A stretch of 64,000 nt of DNA, from assembly GCF_047663525.1 (NCBI RefSeq), contig NC_092600.1:1-64000 (forward strand), given 5' to 3'. Position numbers and translations under genes: made by a program. Position 1 is the first letter of the stretch; the number at the start of each line of letters is the position of its first letter. A model generated the notes under the pieces. The model saw nothing but the letters and a program-made list of their open reading frames with translations, made no database searches and was not told the origin of the DNA. Source of the stretch: Anas platyrhynchos (taxonomy: Eukaryota; Chordata; Aves; Anseriformes; Anatidae). Of the stretch, positions 23,901 to 34,250 are shown piece by piece.

Positions 23901-25960
23901 CCTCAGCCGCTTGTCTGCCCCACATGGCAGATACTTCCATCTGTTCTCTTCACCCACTTATAGCACCTCTAAAAGGCAAACTGGAATTTTACTCTATTGG
24001 ATGTAGGAAAATACCTGCAGTGACAACCGCACCCCAAAAACAACAGCTACGTCTGCTCATCACGCACCAGAGTCACTGCAGAGGCAGCTGGTTGAGACAT
24101 CCTGCACTGCACACTTCATTTCAGCCTGAACAAAGGAGAAAGGAAGAATATAAACATTCAGCTGCCAGCAGTAGCACCCATTCTTCAACAACATAAGCAA
24201 CCCCAGCTTGACTTTTATCCTTTCAAAACAGCAGGCAACTTGCCTCTGTACCTGCAAATTAGGTCCAAGATTGAAAGGAGCGGCCAGCATCACCCACGCC
24301 ACCTGGGAACACAAAAGGACAAAACCACCACTGTGCTTGCAAGCACCCACCTGCCACACTGCTCCTCTATCCCAAACAGCCTCACCTCGGACCCTCACAG
24401 GGAAACACCTGAGCGTCTTCCCTTTGCTTCGGATAAGGGATGACCAGGCTGACAACACTCACCTTCCCTCAGAGCTTCGTGACATGAGGATTTCCCTTCC
24501 CTCTCCACAACTGCACAAAGCACCTGCAGAGACAAGAGAAACGCACACTCTGAGGCACCTCACAGCCACAGCGTACCTGCTGCAATACCTCTCTCTTCCC
24601 AGCTCCGGTACTTCAGCTGCTCACCAGCTCTGAGATTCTTCGCTCACAGCGCCACAGCAAACTCTGCCCAGGCCACACAACACACACTACACAAGCTACA
24701 ATGGCTAAGACACACGAGCTGGAATGTTCCGGCCGAACAATCAGTCGCATCGCACAGGAAGGCTACCGCACATTCCTAGAAACCAAACCTACCAGTCCTG
24801 AGCAGCTCCCCACATCCTCCTGCCAACCATGCTCAGCACACACATTATTTGCCCCTCAAAAAAAACAAAAACTTAGAACATACACACAAAAAAAAAAAAA
24901 AAAAACAACCAAGCTCCACAAATGCCAAAAAGACATGCACACACAGCAGACCCAGCAGGGGTAATCACAGACTTATTCTCTTGCAGAGGAAAGAGCAGAC
25001 TCTGATACAACCCTGCTCAGGCTCTTGGTAATGCTGCATCTACACTGCCACCTCGGACCCTTACAGGGAAACACCTGAGCATCTTCCCTTCAGATGAGAT
25101 ATGACCAGGCTAACAACACTCACCTTCCCTCACTGCTCTGCGACACGAGTATTTCCCTTTCCTGTCCACGACTGCACAAAGCACCTGAAAAAAAAAAAAA
25201 AAAAAAAAAAAAAGACAGAGAAGCGCACTCTGAGGCACCTCACAGCCACAGCGTACCTGCTGCAATACCTCTCTCTTCCCAGTTCTGTTACTTCAGCTGC
25301 TCACCAGATCTAACTCAGATTCTTTGCTCACAGCAGCACAGCAAACACTGCCCAGGCCACAGAACACACATGCTCAATTGCTTAAGACACACGAGCTGGA
25401 ACGTTCCAGCCCAACAATTAGTCACATCACACAGGAAGGATGCCGCATACTCCTTGAAACCAAACCTACCAGTCCAGAGCAGCTCCCCACCTCCTCATTC
25501 TAACCATACTCAGCACACACACTATTTGACCCTCAAAAAAAACAAACAAAAAAAACCATGCATACACACAAAGAAAAACAACTAAGCTCCATAAAATCCA
25601 AAGAGACATGCACACACAAGCCTCGGCAGGGGTAATCACAGACTTACCCTTTGCAGATGAAAGAGGTGACTCTGATACAACCCTGCTCAGTCTCTTGGTA
25701 ATGCTGCATCTACACTGTCAAGCCACATGTAGCATGCAGTCAAGCTGGTTTTAGCCCTCTGGTGAATTACACAAGTGGGTTTATACATCTGGAGATTAAA
25801 ATACAGATCAAAAACAGAAGAGTATCTCACCATCCAAAAAAAACAGTGAGCCAGCAGCCCCTACTAAACATCCCTCTACTAAGTGAATTCCAAGAAATCC
25901 AGAAATCTATAGACTCCAGCCTGCCTAAACAACCCTGCAACTGACTGAAGGAAAAAGAAA

Positions 25961-26060
25961 GTACTTACCCCAAGGAGCAGCCCAAGCAGAATGAGCTCTC
26001 TGATAGCATGCCTGGGGCTCATATAGCATTTAGCCCCGCCCAGCACCCAAACCCAATCAC
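25961..26060 (-). promoter_or_regulatory. Predicted TATA promoter and donor in block D, proximal copy
   Basis: Same architecture as at 17,445: ATTGG, GGGCGGGGC, then CTATATGAG (TATA at 26,025-26,018), then donor GGGGTAAGTAC near 25,970-25,961, all on the minus strand. Retention of all elements in a diverged copy is the main argument that the arrangement is not chance. A further copy at 27,520-27,610 has lost the TATA (TTATACGAG) and the donor GT (GGGTCAGTG). Confidence 0.4.
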
Positions 26061-26348
26061 CTGGGAAAGGGGAGGGGCAAAGCACATGAAAATAGGAAGA
26101 GAGCATAAAAAGCAGCTGTGTTTTTTTTTTCCCCTTTGTTTTTTAAAATCTGTTTTATCTCAAAAAAATTCAGAGAGCAGACAAGAGACCTGTGGTGTTT
26201 CTAGAAGCAAAAATCACCTTTTGCTTTTGCTGCAGCTTTTAATGTTGAACTGATAATGTCACCAAGCAAGTAACTGAAACTTCTTCAACTGGAATTAGTT
26301 TAAACACGCTCACCATCATCTGCAAACACAGAGAACCAGCATTCACTA

Positions 26349-26425
26349 GCCCTAACCCCAACCCTCACCCTAAACTTTAACCCTATCCCCAGCCCTAGTC
26401 CCTAACCCCAACCCTAGTTCCCAAG
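26349..26425. repeat. Interstitial degenerate telomere tract
   Basis: About 75 bp of CCCTAACCCCAACCCTCACC-type text in the same orientation as the terminal telomere, ending directly at the 62-bp array. It is short and decayed, as expected for a buried former chromosome-end sequence. Confidence 0.75.
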
Positions 26426-26915
26426 AACTGCATTTCCCGGTATGCTCCGGGCACTCAACATGGCCTCCCGGAAGTTCGGAGTCCCAGAACTACACTTCCC
26501 GGCATGCTCTGGGCACCCAACATGGCCTCCCGGAAGTTCGGAGTCCCAGAACTACATTTCCCGGTATGCTCCGGGCACCCAACATGGCCTCCCGGAAGTT
26601 CGGAGTCCCAGAACTACATTTCCCGGTATGCTCCGGGCACCCAACATGGCCTCCCGGAAGTTCGGAGTCCCAGGACTACATTTCCCGGTATGCTCCGGGC
26701 TCCCAACATGGCCTCCCGGAAGTTCGGAGTCCCAGAACTACATTTCCCGGCATGCTCCGGGCACCCAACATGGCCTCCCGGAAGTTCAGAGTCCCAGAAC
26801 TACATTTCCCGGCATGCTCTGAGCACCCAACATGGCATCCCGGAAGTTCAGAGTCCCAGAACTTCATTTCCCGGCATGCTCTGGGCACCCAACATGGCCT
26901 CCCTGAATCCTGGTG
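26424..26915. repeat. 62-bp minisatellite with ZNF143-, YY1- and ETS-like motifs, 8 units
   Basis: The ATGCTC landmark occurs at 26442, 26504, 26566, 26628, 26690, 26752, 26814 and 26876: exactly 62-bp period. Each unit carries ACTACATTTCCCGGCATGC (resembles the ZNF143/THAP11 element ACTACAATTCCCAGAATGC), CAACATGGC (YY1-like core) and CCCGGAAGTTC (ETS/GABPA-like). Units differ by a few substitutions (GCTCTG/GCTCCG, TTCGGA/TTCAGA). Open frames across the array come only from the period and are not genes. Confidence 0.9.
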
Positions 26916-27230
26916 CTGGAAAACTACACCTACCAGAATTCCCTGAACAGCCAGCACGGCCAATCAGAGGCCGAGTTTTCGAGAACTACATTTAACAGCA
27001 CTCACTGTAACCCTAGCCCTTACCACCCTTACGCAAAAAAGCCTCAAGCCCTAACCCTAAAAATCCTCGAAACCCCTACAGACCTAACCCAAACTATTTA
27101 CCACATTAAACCCCCGAAGACCTATGCCTAAAACCCCTAACCCACAAAATTAAGATGCTCAAATCCCAAACCTAAAAAAATAGGACGCTCAAATCCCAAA
27201 CCCCCTTCCGAAAAAGAAAATAAGAAAGAA
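26876..27230. repeat. Subtelomeric junction module, proximal copy
   Basis: Diverged copy of 8,345-8,700 in the same order: ATGCTCTGGGCACCCAACAT, GGAAAACTACACCTACCAGA, CGAGAACTACATTTAACAGC, CGAAACCCCTACAGACCTAA, then AATTAAGATGCTCAAATCCC telomere-like minisatellite. Here it immediately follows the 62-bp array, of which it begins as the last unit. Confidence 0.75.
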
Positions 27231-27910
27231 AAATCAAACAAAACAAAAACAACAAAAGGGGTAGACCTGGTGGCATCTGCCCTGTAACCCTGCAAATATC
27301 ATGAGGGACCTAGAACAACAAAGCAAACACACAAAATAACATTGACATCCTATCCATAAATGTGCTATAACAATTAATCATCTCCAAAGAGCTTCATGCA
27401 ATAAATGAACATACTACTCGATTGGTTTCCTCTAAAAGATCGTACAAGACTCTGACCCACTAAAAGAACCCTGCATGTAGCTAACAGAAGAATAAACAAA
27501 GCACTGACCCAAAGAGCAGCCCAGGCAGAAGGAGCTCTCTGATAGCATGCCTGGGGCTCGTATAACATTTGGCACCGCCCAGCACCCAAACACAATCACC
27601 TGGGAAAGATGAGGGGGCAAACCACAAGAAAGAGAGCAGGAGCAGCAGCAGCTGTGTTCTTTTATTTTTTTTTTTTCCCCTATCCCTAGTTTACAGCATG
27701 CGGAGTGCAGACAAACGAACTGCGGTGTTTCTAGAAGCAAAATTTACCGTATTTTTGCCTCAGCTTTGAACATAGAAAGGACAATACAACCAAGAAAGTA
27801 AATTAAATATTTTCAACGGGAATTAGCTCAAACCTTTCATTTACATATGGAGAAAAATCTAGGAGCGTAGGAAATTACACATCAAAAAAAAAAAAAAAAA
27901 GACGTAATAA
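27231..27910. repeat. Isolated diverged copy of subtelomeric block D
   Basis: The GCCCAGGCAGAAGGAGCTCT and GTTTCTAGAAGCAAAATTTA landmarks place this as an additional, more decayed copy of the block repeated at 17,316, 18,824 and 25,840. It ends in poly-A (27,882-27,900) next to the 80-bp array. Confidence 0.6.
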
Positions 27911-28630
27911 GCAACGCGCATGCGCGGCGCCCGGCCGCCAGCAGTACCTGATTGTGTCCAGCAGGTGGCGGCAAAGGGCGCCCGCGGGCTCCACCGCGCA
28001 TGCGCGGATCCCAGCTGCCTGCAGTACTCGTTCTCCACCAGGAGGTGGGGGCAGAGGGCGCCCGCGGGCGCCACCGCGCATGCGCGCATCCCAGCTGCCT
28101 GCAGTACCCGTTTGCCTCCAGAAGGTGGCGGGAGAGGGCACCCGCGGGCGCCACCGCGCATGCGCGGCCCCCGGGCGCCTGCAGTACCCGATTGCTTCCA
28201 GCAGGTGGCGGCAGAGGGCGCCCGGGGGCGCCACCGTGTATGCGCTGCGCCCTGCAGCCTGCAGTACTCGTTTATCACCAGCAGATGGAGGAAGAGGGCG
28301 CCTGCGGGTGCCAGCGCGCATGCGCGGCCCCCGGGCGCCTGCAGTACTCGATCTCCACCAGAAGGTGGCGGCAGAGGGCGCCCGCGGGCGCAACCGCGCA
28401 TGCGCGTAGCTCGGCAGACTACAGTATTCCTTCTCCACCAGCAGGTGGCGGCAGAGGGTGCCCGCTGGCGCCTTCGCGCATACGCGGAGCTCGGCTGCCT
28501 GCAGTACCCGATTGCCTCCAGAAGGTGGCGGCAGAGGGTGCCAGCGGTCGCCAGCGCGCATGCGCGCCGCCTGGCCGCCTGCAGAAGTCCTTTCCCACCA
28601 GCAGGTGGCGACCGAAGGCGCCAGCGGGAG
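27911..28630 (+). repeat. 80-bp minisatellite of bipartite CTCF motifs with NRF1 palindromes, 9 units
   Basis: The TGCGCG landmark falls at 27921, 28001, 28081, 28161, 28241, 28321, 28401, 28481 (as TACGCG) and 28561: exactly 80-bp period. Unit order: GCGCATGCGC (NRF1 palindrome), CCTGCAGTACC (CTCF upstream motif), 9-bp spacer, CCAGCAGGTGGCGGC (CTCF core, fitting CCASYAGRKGGCRSY), then AGAGGGCGCCCGCGGGCGCC. Perfect cores are at 27958, 28198 and 28438. One-mismatch cores are at 28358, 28518 and 28598; weaker ones at 28038, 28118 and 28278. All point the same way (+). NRF1 is degraded at 28241 and 28481. Long open frames here are a by-product of GC content. Confidence 0.93.
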
Positions 28631-30529
28631 GGCTTGTCGGGCGGATTACAGCTCGCCTACTGTGCCATTCAGAGCTTATGGCTGTATTTTTTCCAACGTA
28701 TTTGCTACCCACACCACGCACGGCAGCTTGTCTTACAAATAATTCTGTCAGTATTCTCTTTAACACGGGCATGAAGCATCCACTGCTCTTCTATGCAAGC
28801 AACCTTCCTTCTGTGCTCCATTTGGGATGCAGGACTACATGCACTGAGATTTGTTCCACTCATTTTTCATCTTTTCATTGTCACAGTCTGCAAGGACGTC
28901 TTGCTTTCTTCTCACAGACTGATGTGATGGATAGGGATGAATCGCCCTATGTATTCCAAGGTATTACTGTGGGTTTTTTTTAAGTATGTTCAGCTGTACA
29001 GATGAATACATTACCGCTAAGAAAAGAGTTCAGAAATGTTTATAACAAGTTCTTTCCATGTGTAACTTTTTCACTTCACATGGTAATAAAGATATGCTGC
29101 TTTTGGATTTAATTTCCTTCTTGAATCTCACTGGTGTAATTCCAATGGTAAAACCACCTCTTCCAGAAAGACAAGGCCACTGCTTCACAAGAGACGGAAA
29201 AGATGTCTCACAGGCTGGCTAGTACTACAAATATTAATAGGAACAGAAGTTCAGGCCATCAACTTAAATCTGTTTCCCTGTCTCTTCTGCTAGCTGGTCA
29301 AGTGGAATCCTCAAGATATTCGCAGTACTTTGTAAAGAGCTTGTTAACATGAGAACAACTTCAACCTGTCTTTTAAAAGAATGCTGTTAAAGGAGCAGGA
29401 GAACGTTTTTAAATGAGAACAACTGAAAATAAAATTATCTGAAGAGCCACTTACTATGGGCATATTACTGTTTAAAATGAAAAAAATAATTACGTGCAGG
29501 TGCTTCAGCCTTCGTTGCATTTTCTGTGATTCACAACATTACCTTCGAACAAAAGAGTAAGAGGAACGGAGGAGAGGATATTAACTTGGGTAACCATGGA
29601 TTTGGTAAGCTGGAACTTGGTGCCTTTAATACTTTCACCTTGGAGCAAAAATGTACACCCTGCACAGGCTGAGCTGACTGATGAGTACATGCTACTGGGA
29701 GGTAAGTACAAACACATTCTGCAGCTATTACCAGAAGTGGAATTTCAGGGTATGCAGACTGGTTTCACAAAAAATTAGCGGTCTGCTGGTAACAGGAAAT
29801 TCAATGCTGCCCGCTACAGACTCCTCAGGTTAGCACTTATTAAAAATTAATTAAAGGGTTTATTTTATATATATACACCTATGTTCCAAAAAATTTATAC
29901 AGTTAAAGTATCAAATTAGTGATCCAGTAACAATACTGTTCAAAAATAATCTCTTTTATATGAACATTAAAATGCACGTTTTTAAAAGCGTTTCCTTTTA
30001 GTGCTTCCAAAGCACAGCGTGTGCCAAGGCCACCTGAAGAATCTCCAACCTCCTCACAAGATGAAAGAGAACTGAAGTCATGGACCTGGGAAGCCTCAGG
30101 TGCACTTTCATAATGTCTGCAGACAAAACAGAAGAGAGTCTGAGATAAATTGTTTAGTGACCACCAGGTGGTAACAGTCACAGGGCTGTCTTTAGCTTTC
30201 ATTAACACAATAGCAGTTTCTTTACTCTCAATCTACACTGAATCTCAAGTTTAAAGGCATGGCTAGCAGTTCTCGGGAAGAAGACCCTTGTATCTGTGCT
30301 GGCAACATGTAATATTACCAATGCAGCTGTTTCTGGGAGGTTTTCTTTTTTTTTTTTTTTTTTGGGGGGGTGGGGGGGGGAACACATGGGATCTCTCCAC
30401 AATGCAGTGTGTGCATTTGACAGTGCCCCATTTTAGTAAATTCTCATCACCTGCAGGAGGGGCAACAATGGTTATTTTCTTCAGCCTGTTGAGCAAATAG
30501 CACCCTCCACAGGAAAATAGCCACACTTT
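28631..30529. other. Intergenic, no gene seen
   Basis: Ordinary AT-richer sequence following the array, with a T tract plus G run at 30,346-30,379. Short frames exist on both strands, but none has splice context or a composition I can support as coding. Confidence 0.5.
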
Positions 30530-30705
30530 TCATAGCACATCCTTAAGGTTACAGCCCAGCTTCTGCCGACAGAGGTTCGTAAAGTTAAAGCTCTGCTGTT
30601 TCTTCTCAGACTCCGCCAGGATGGTGAGGGCAACAGCTACATCCTCTTCCACTCTTCTGTGGCACAGCAAACTCATTCCTGGTCCGTGTTCCTCTGGCTG
30701 GTACA
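30530..30705 (-). other. Unassigned protein-like reading frame, possible C-terminal exon
   Basis: On the minus strand, immediately 3' of the INTS6-like stop codon, a separate frame runs to TGA at 30,532-30,530. It ends with residues reading HRRVEEDVAVALTILAESEK, then about 20 more polar residues. The composition looks protein-like, but I cannot name a family or identify a clean acceptor. It might be the last exon of another gene fragment, or chance. Confidence 0.25.
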
Positions 30706-30708
30706 CTA

Positions 30709-33700
30709 TTATCTACTGTTGACATGACTAACTCTGTTGGGTAGGCTGTTGAACTCTAGTTCCTCTAGTATTCTCTCTAAGTGTTGTATTAAGAGACATT
30801 TTTTAAAACTAGGGAAGAGAAGGGAAGTAATTCCATTTTTTCTTCCAAAAATAGCAGTTAAATAACTCTGTATTATTTTGCCACAACAAACAGTATTACC
30901 AGAGGCTTTCTGTTTCCAGCATGGAAGAGCTTCCCTCATTTCTGACATCAGAATGGCAAATTTAATTTGATACAGCCATCTCTCCCCAGTCCAGGCAAAT
31001 TCTGGGTCTTTCTTCCATAACCACCCGTATCTTTCTATTTCACATTTCAGCTCTAGGTAACGACCATTTACTTCAGAAATACAATGGCAGTTTGACAACT
31101 AAAACTGTAATAATTTAAGTATGTCAAAACAAAGTACTTGTTTTGGAAAAGATTGAGATTTACTATCATGAACAACGTTAGCATTTAACTCTGAATCGTT
31201 TATATCTATACAAACCTTGCTGCTTCCTTTATAGCAAATTCAATGAAATACTTCTGAATATCCATTGGTCCTTGTACCTCCTCAAGAAGAGAGAAGATTT
31301 TTTCATAATCTTAAAGAAAAGATCCAAACAGATATTAGAAACAGATCTTGCAAATGCATTTTCAATAAATCTTAACAGCCAAAGGAAAAATAACAAAGCC
31401 TAGAGTTTCCCATTTCTGCATACAATAATGCACGTAAGACAAGGAAAAAGCCAGCATACCAGTAATTTGAAGTGATACTGATTTGCTGGTATTCAAATGC
31501 AGCGCTGAAAAATTTCGTCCTCTTAAAAGAGCAATATCTAGAAACACCTGCCCTTGGAAAATGCAGTCTAGGTTTAATCAGCAGAGAAGCCTTGTATCTC
31601 CATGAACACACTGCCATGATTAGCAGTTAATAGAAACAAAGGGATCCCAAGCCATGTTTCAACCTAGAGCTGTCATTTTTGAAAGCAGAGGTATAAGATA
31701 ACTACTCTTTACAAGATGACTAATCTATGTGGAGCATGAGCACAATTAATATGATTGTCTTGTATAAAGTTTGAAAAATAAAAAAGTAGTGCAAAAGAAC
31801 AAGCTGGACACATTAGATGTGAAACAATGGTATTTTTTCCTTGGTTTCTGTATTTTCTTATCTGAACCAACTACGAAAACATGAATGGTGCTTCGACTAA
31901 GCCTGCTTAAGAGTGCTGCAGTAAGTATGGTGAGGATATAAAGTTGGACTGTGAATACATGTACTTACTTTCTTGTTCTTCCACTACTCATGCACAAGTA
32001 ATCAAAAATGATTCAAAATCAGAGGTTTTATTTTAAAAATAGATCCTCATTTCAAGAAGTCTTCTGTATCCCTAGCCTATTTTTAATACACTAATAAAGA
32101 ACTTACTTCTTCCAGGTTTGCGAACCTCTTTCATCACTCTAATTTTAATATCAGCATCGCTTCCCTCCAACATCGTAGGTGTTATTTTAAATGAATTTGG
32201 CACAGATTCAGAAGTAGACTCCATCACCAGTTTTTGGTCATCTCCAACCACACTGAAATTTAGAGGCCCTCGAACAAGTGCACTGGTACCAGGTTTACGA
32301 TCCAAGCCATCTTTGCATCATTTAAGCAATTGAACTCATCATGTAGAGAGTCTAAGTCACCACGTAACATTTCATCCTCTCCCATAACAGCTGGAACCGA
32401 AGAAGCTATTTGCACAGACAAGCCATCAATTTGCTTTTCCAGCAACTGAAAATTTTCTGCTTTCTTCTCTCCATTACCATCTTGGACAGTATTGTTACCA
32501 ATGTCTGAAAATTAAGAAGATGTATCTTAGTAGTGCGTAACTGCAGTAACAAAAACACAGAAGGAAATTATTCTGCATCCCTTCTTGTTTAAAGTACTGT
32601 GTAGAGAGTTACTCAGCACTGTCAGATCACTTCAGTAATTTTATTCACCCTTTGACGCAACCACAGGAATACCTCCTTTTGGACTGCTAGCATCTCATAT
32701 GACTGTCGTGAAGTTATTTTCTGTATTCCCATTTCAGTGTTTTGACTTCCAAGTAAACTAAAGTTTCCCCTCCTTCCCCCAGTTCCAGCAAATTTTTCTT
32801 TTGACTCTGCTGCAACAGGTGGGTAAATTTGTGAGAAATTTAAACTTTTTTTTTTTTTTTTTTTTTTTTTACACTTTTCTTCCCCACTTCTCCCTTCCCC
32901 ACGATAGAATACACAAATGAGAACTAAAAGCTGAAATGAAACCTTTGCTACCTCCAAACCGTCATGGTGAAAGGTTTCAGCACTTTTTAAAAACAGTTCA
33001 AAATTATTGCTCATTCAGGACTTCGTTAGCTATAGCAACAGCCTGTTTGTCTAAGCCGACCTAAGAAATTCAGTCCCAGTTAACTCTAAAACTTACGTGT
33101 CCTTTTGAATTAACATAGAAAGCACAGAGACTTTTTTTTTTGCACACATTTTTCCACTTATGACCACACAAACTCCTGTACTACAACTCCAACATACCTT
33201 TATTTGTTGGCATGCCTTTGAGGTTCAGATATGATGGAGATCCAGCAGCACAGGGTGGCCCTTTCCCACCAACGTGGTTTGTCACAACAGTGACTGTGGC
33301 TGTCTCAATAGCAGTGACATGCTATGCCTTCTCTTTAGTGATGCTGCAGTATTGGGCTCTCCAGGACGCTTGATCTTATTCTGAGGCCCAGCAACAAATT
33401 TATCTGCTTCATCTCTCATCATACCCTGGAAAGACTTTTTTTTTTTTTTTAAGTAAAAAATAATTGCTTCGTCAATTCACTACCAGAGTAATTGCCTCTG
33501 TGTTACAATTCAGTTACTTTTCAAATAATGATACAGCAGATAGCAAGACTTCTCCTACCTTCTCATCCTGTTTGAACAGATTGCCAAATATATGAAGCCT
33601 TTTTGGTTGATCTGGATCAATCTCCCGAAGGGGTGAAGGCATCATTTTCAACTACTCCTGATAATTTCCCATTTGAACAACAAGAACGCTGTGAAGGCAG

Positions 33701-34250
33701 TCTGCAGCAGAACAAGGTATCTAAATTTAGTCTACCTTAAAACCAAGGAAATACAAGCCTCACATGCTTCCATTTCAAGTGTTAGCATTTAAGAACTAGA
33801 AATCACTATTTCCTCCCTCTACAAAGGAAAAGCAAAAGGCAAATAAAGCCCCTCTTTCCTTTCACCATCACTATAAAAACATCTACTGTATCCTGTTGCA
33901 TAGGAAAGCTCACCCATGAAATATAGTTTTCAAATTCCAAGCATGCACAACATGTTTTGTGACAGAAGGCAGAAGTTTCATTCTTTTCCTTCAGAATCTA
34001 GTGAAGGACGACTAACCCAAAAAACGATGCAAAGTCTACTTCCTCTCCCACACCGAGGACAGAAACACTACTTAGGTGAATTAAATAGCTGTACCAGAAT
34101 GTTAATAAATAATTATTGCGATTTACCTTCATCCTGCTCCATGATATCCCTGTGTGTTTTCAGAAGATTGGTTCTCATTCTGGTTAGCTGATCTAGAAGA
34201 CTGCGACAAGGCATATCATATGCATTTCTGAATGCCCGTGGTTTCAAATC
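30709..34250 (-). pseudogene. INTS6-family (Integrator subunit 6) C-terminal gene copy, disrupted
   Basis: Six minus-strand exons with good splice sites match the C-terminal part of INTS6/INTS6L: 34250-34127 (DLKPRAFRNAYDMP..), 33701-33559 (..LREIDPDQPKRLHIFGN..), 33425-33198 (..DEADKFVAGPQNKIKRPGEP), 32504-32107 (..IRVMKEVRKPGR), 31309-31216 ([14 protein letters not shown]..) and 30808-30709 (FKKCLLIQHLERILEELE.., stop TAA). Disablements: in-frame TAG at 33,654-33,652 where the family has Tyr after QE; a one-base frame change inside the third exon, after SLLLRQPQ; a one-base loss inside the fourth (398 nt where phase needs 399). The N-terminal VWA-domain exons are absent as far as I can see to 38 kb. 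Introns show it is a genomic duplicate, not a processed copy. INTS6 itself is part of the Integrator snRNA-processing complex. Which paralogue was the parent is undecided. Confidence 0.85.

Larger units (their letters stand above)
10950..26345. repeat. Subtelomeric segmental repeat family, two tandem units of about 7 kb plus a partial unit
   Basis: The region is a mosaic of recurring diverged blocks. Block A: about 11,000-11,940, 14,980-15,990 and 22,400-23,385. Block B: 12,895-14,520 and 19,920-21,905. Block C: 16,560-17,260, 24,420-24,990 and 25,040-25,800. Block D: 17,316-17,967, 18,824-19,475 and 25,840-26,330. The order B-A-C-D repeats, giving two tandem units offset by about 7.0-7.8 kb. 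A phrase with CCATGCTTTTGCTGCAGC recurs at least eight times. No long intact reading frame is conserved, so I treat it as non-coding subtelomeric repeat with possible remnant genes. Confidence 0.8.

Noticed and set aside
26442-26995. Repetitive 126-163-codon frames in the 62-bp array
   Set aside because: Period artefact; three frames are all open with the same rotated peptide.
27920-28983. Open frames of 150-343 codons on both strands across the 80-bp array
   Set aside because: They track the satellite period (80 bp is not a multiple of 3, so frames rotate) and GC content. The motif structure explains the sequence better.
30162-30176. CCACCAGGTGGTAAC as a CTCF site
   Set aside because: Mismatch at a key core position and no upstream motif; too weak as a single site.
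32622-33014. 130-codon minus-strand frame with a poly-Lys run between INTS6-like exons
   Set aside because: The Lys run is a poly-A/T tract, the frame lies in an intron of the pseudogene, and I see no family match or splice context.
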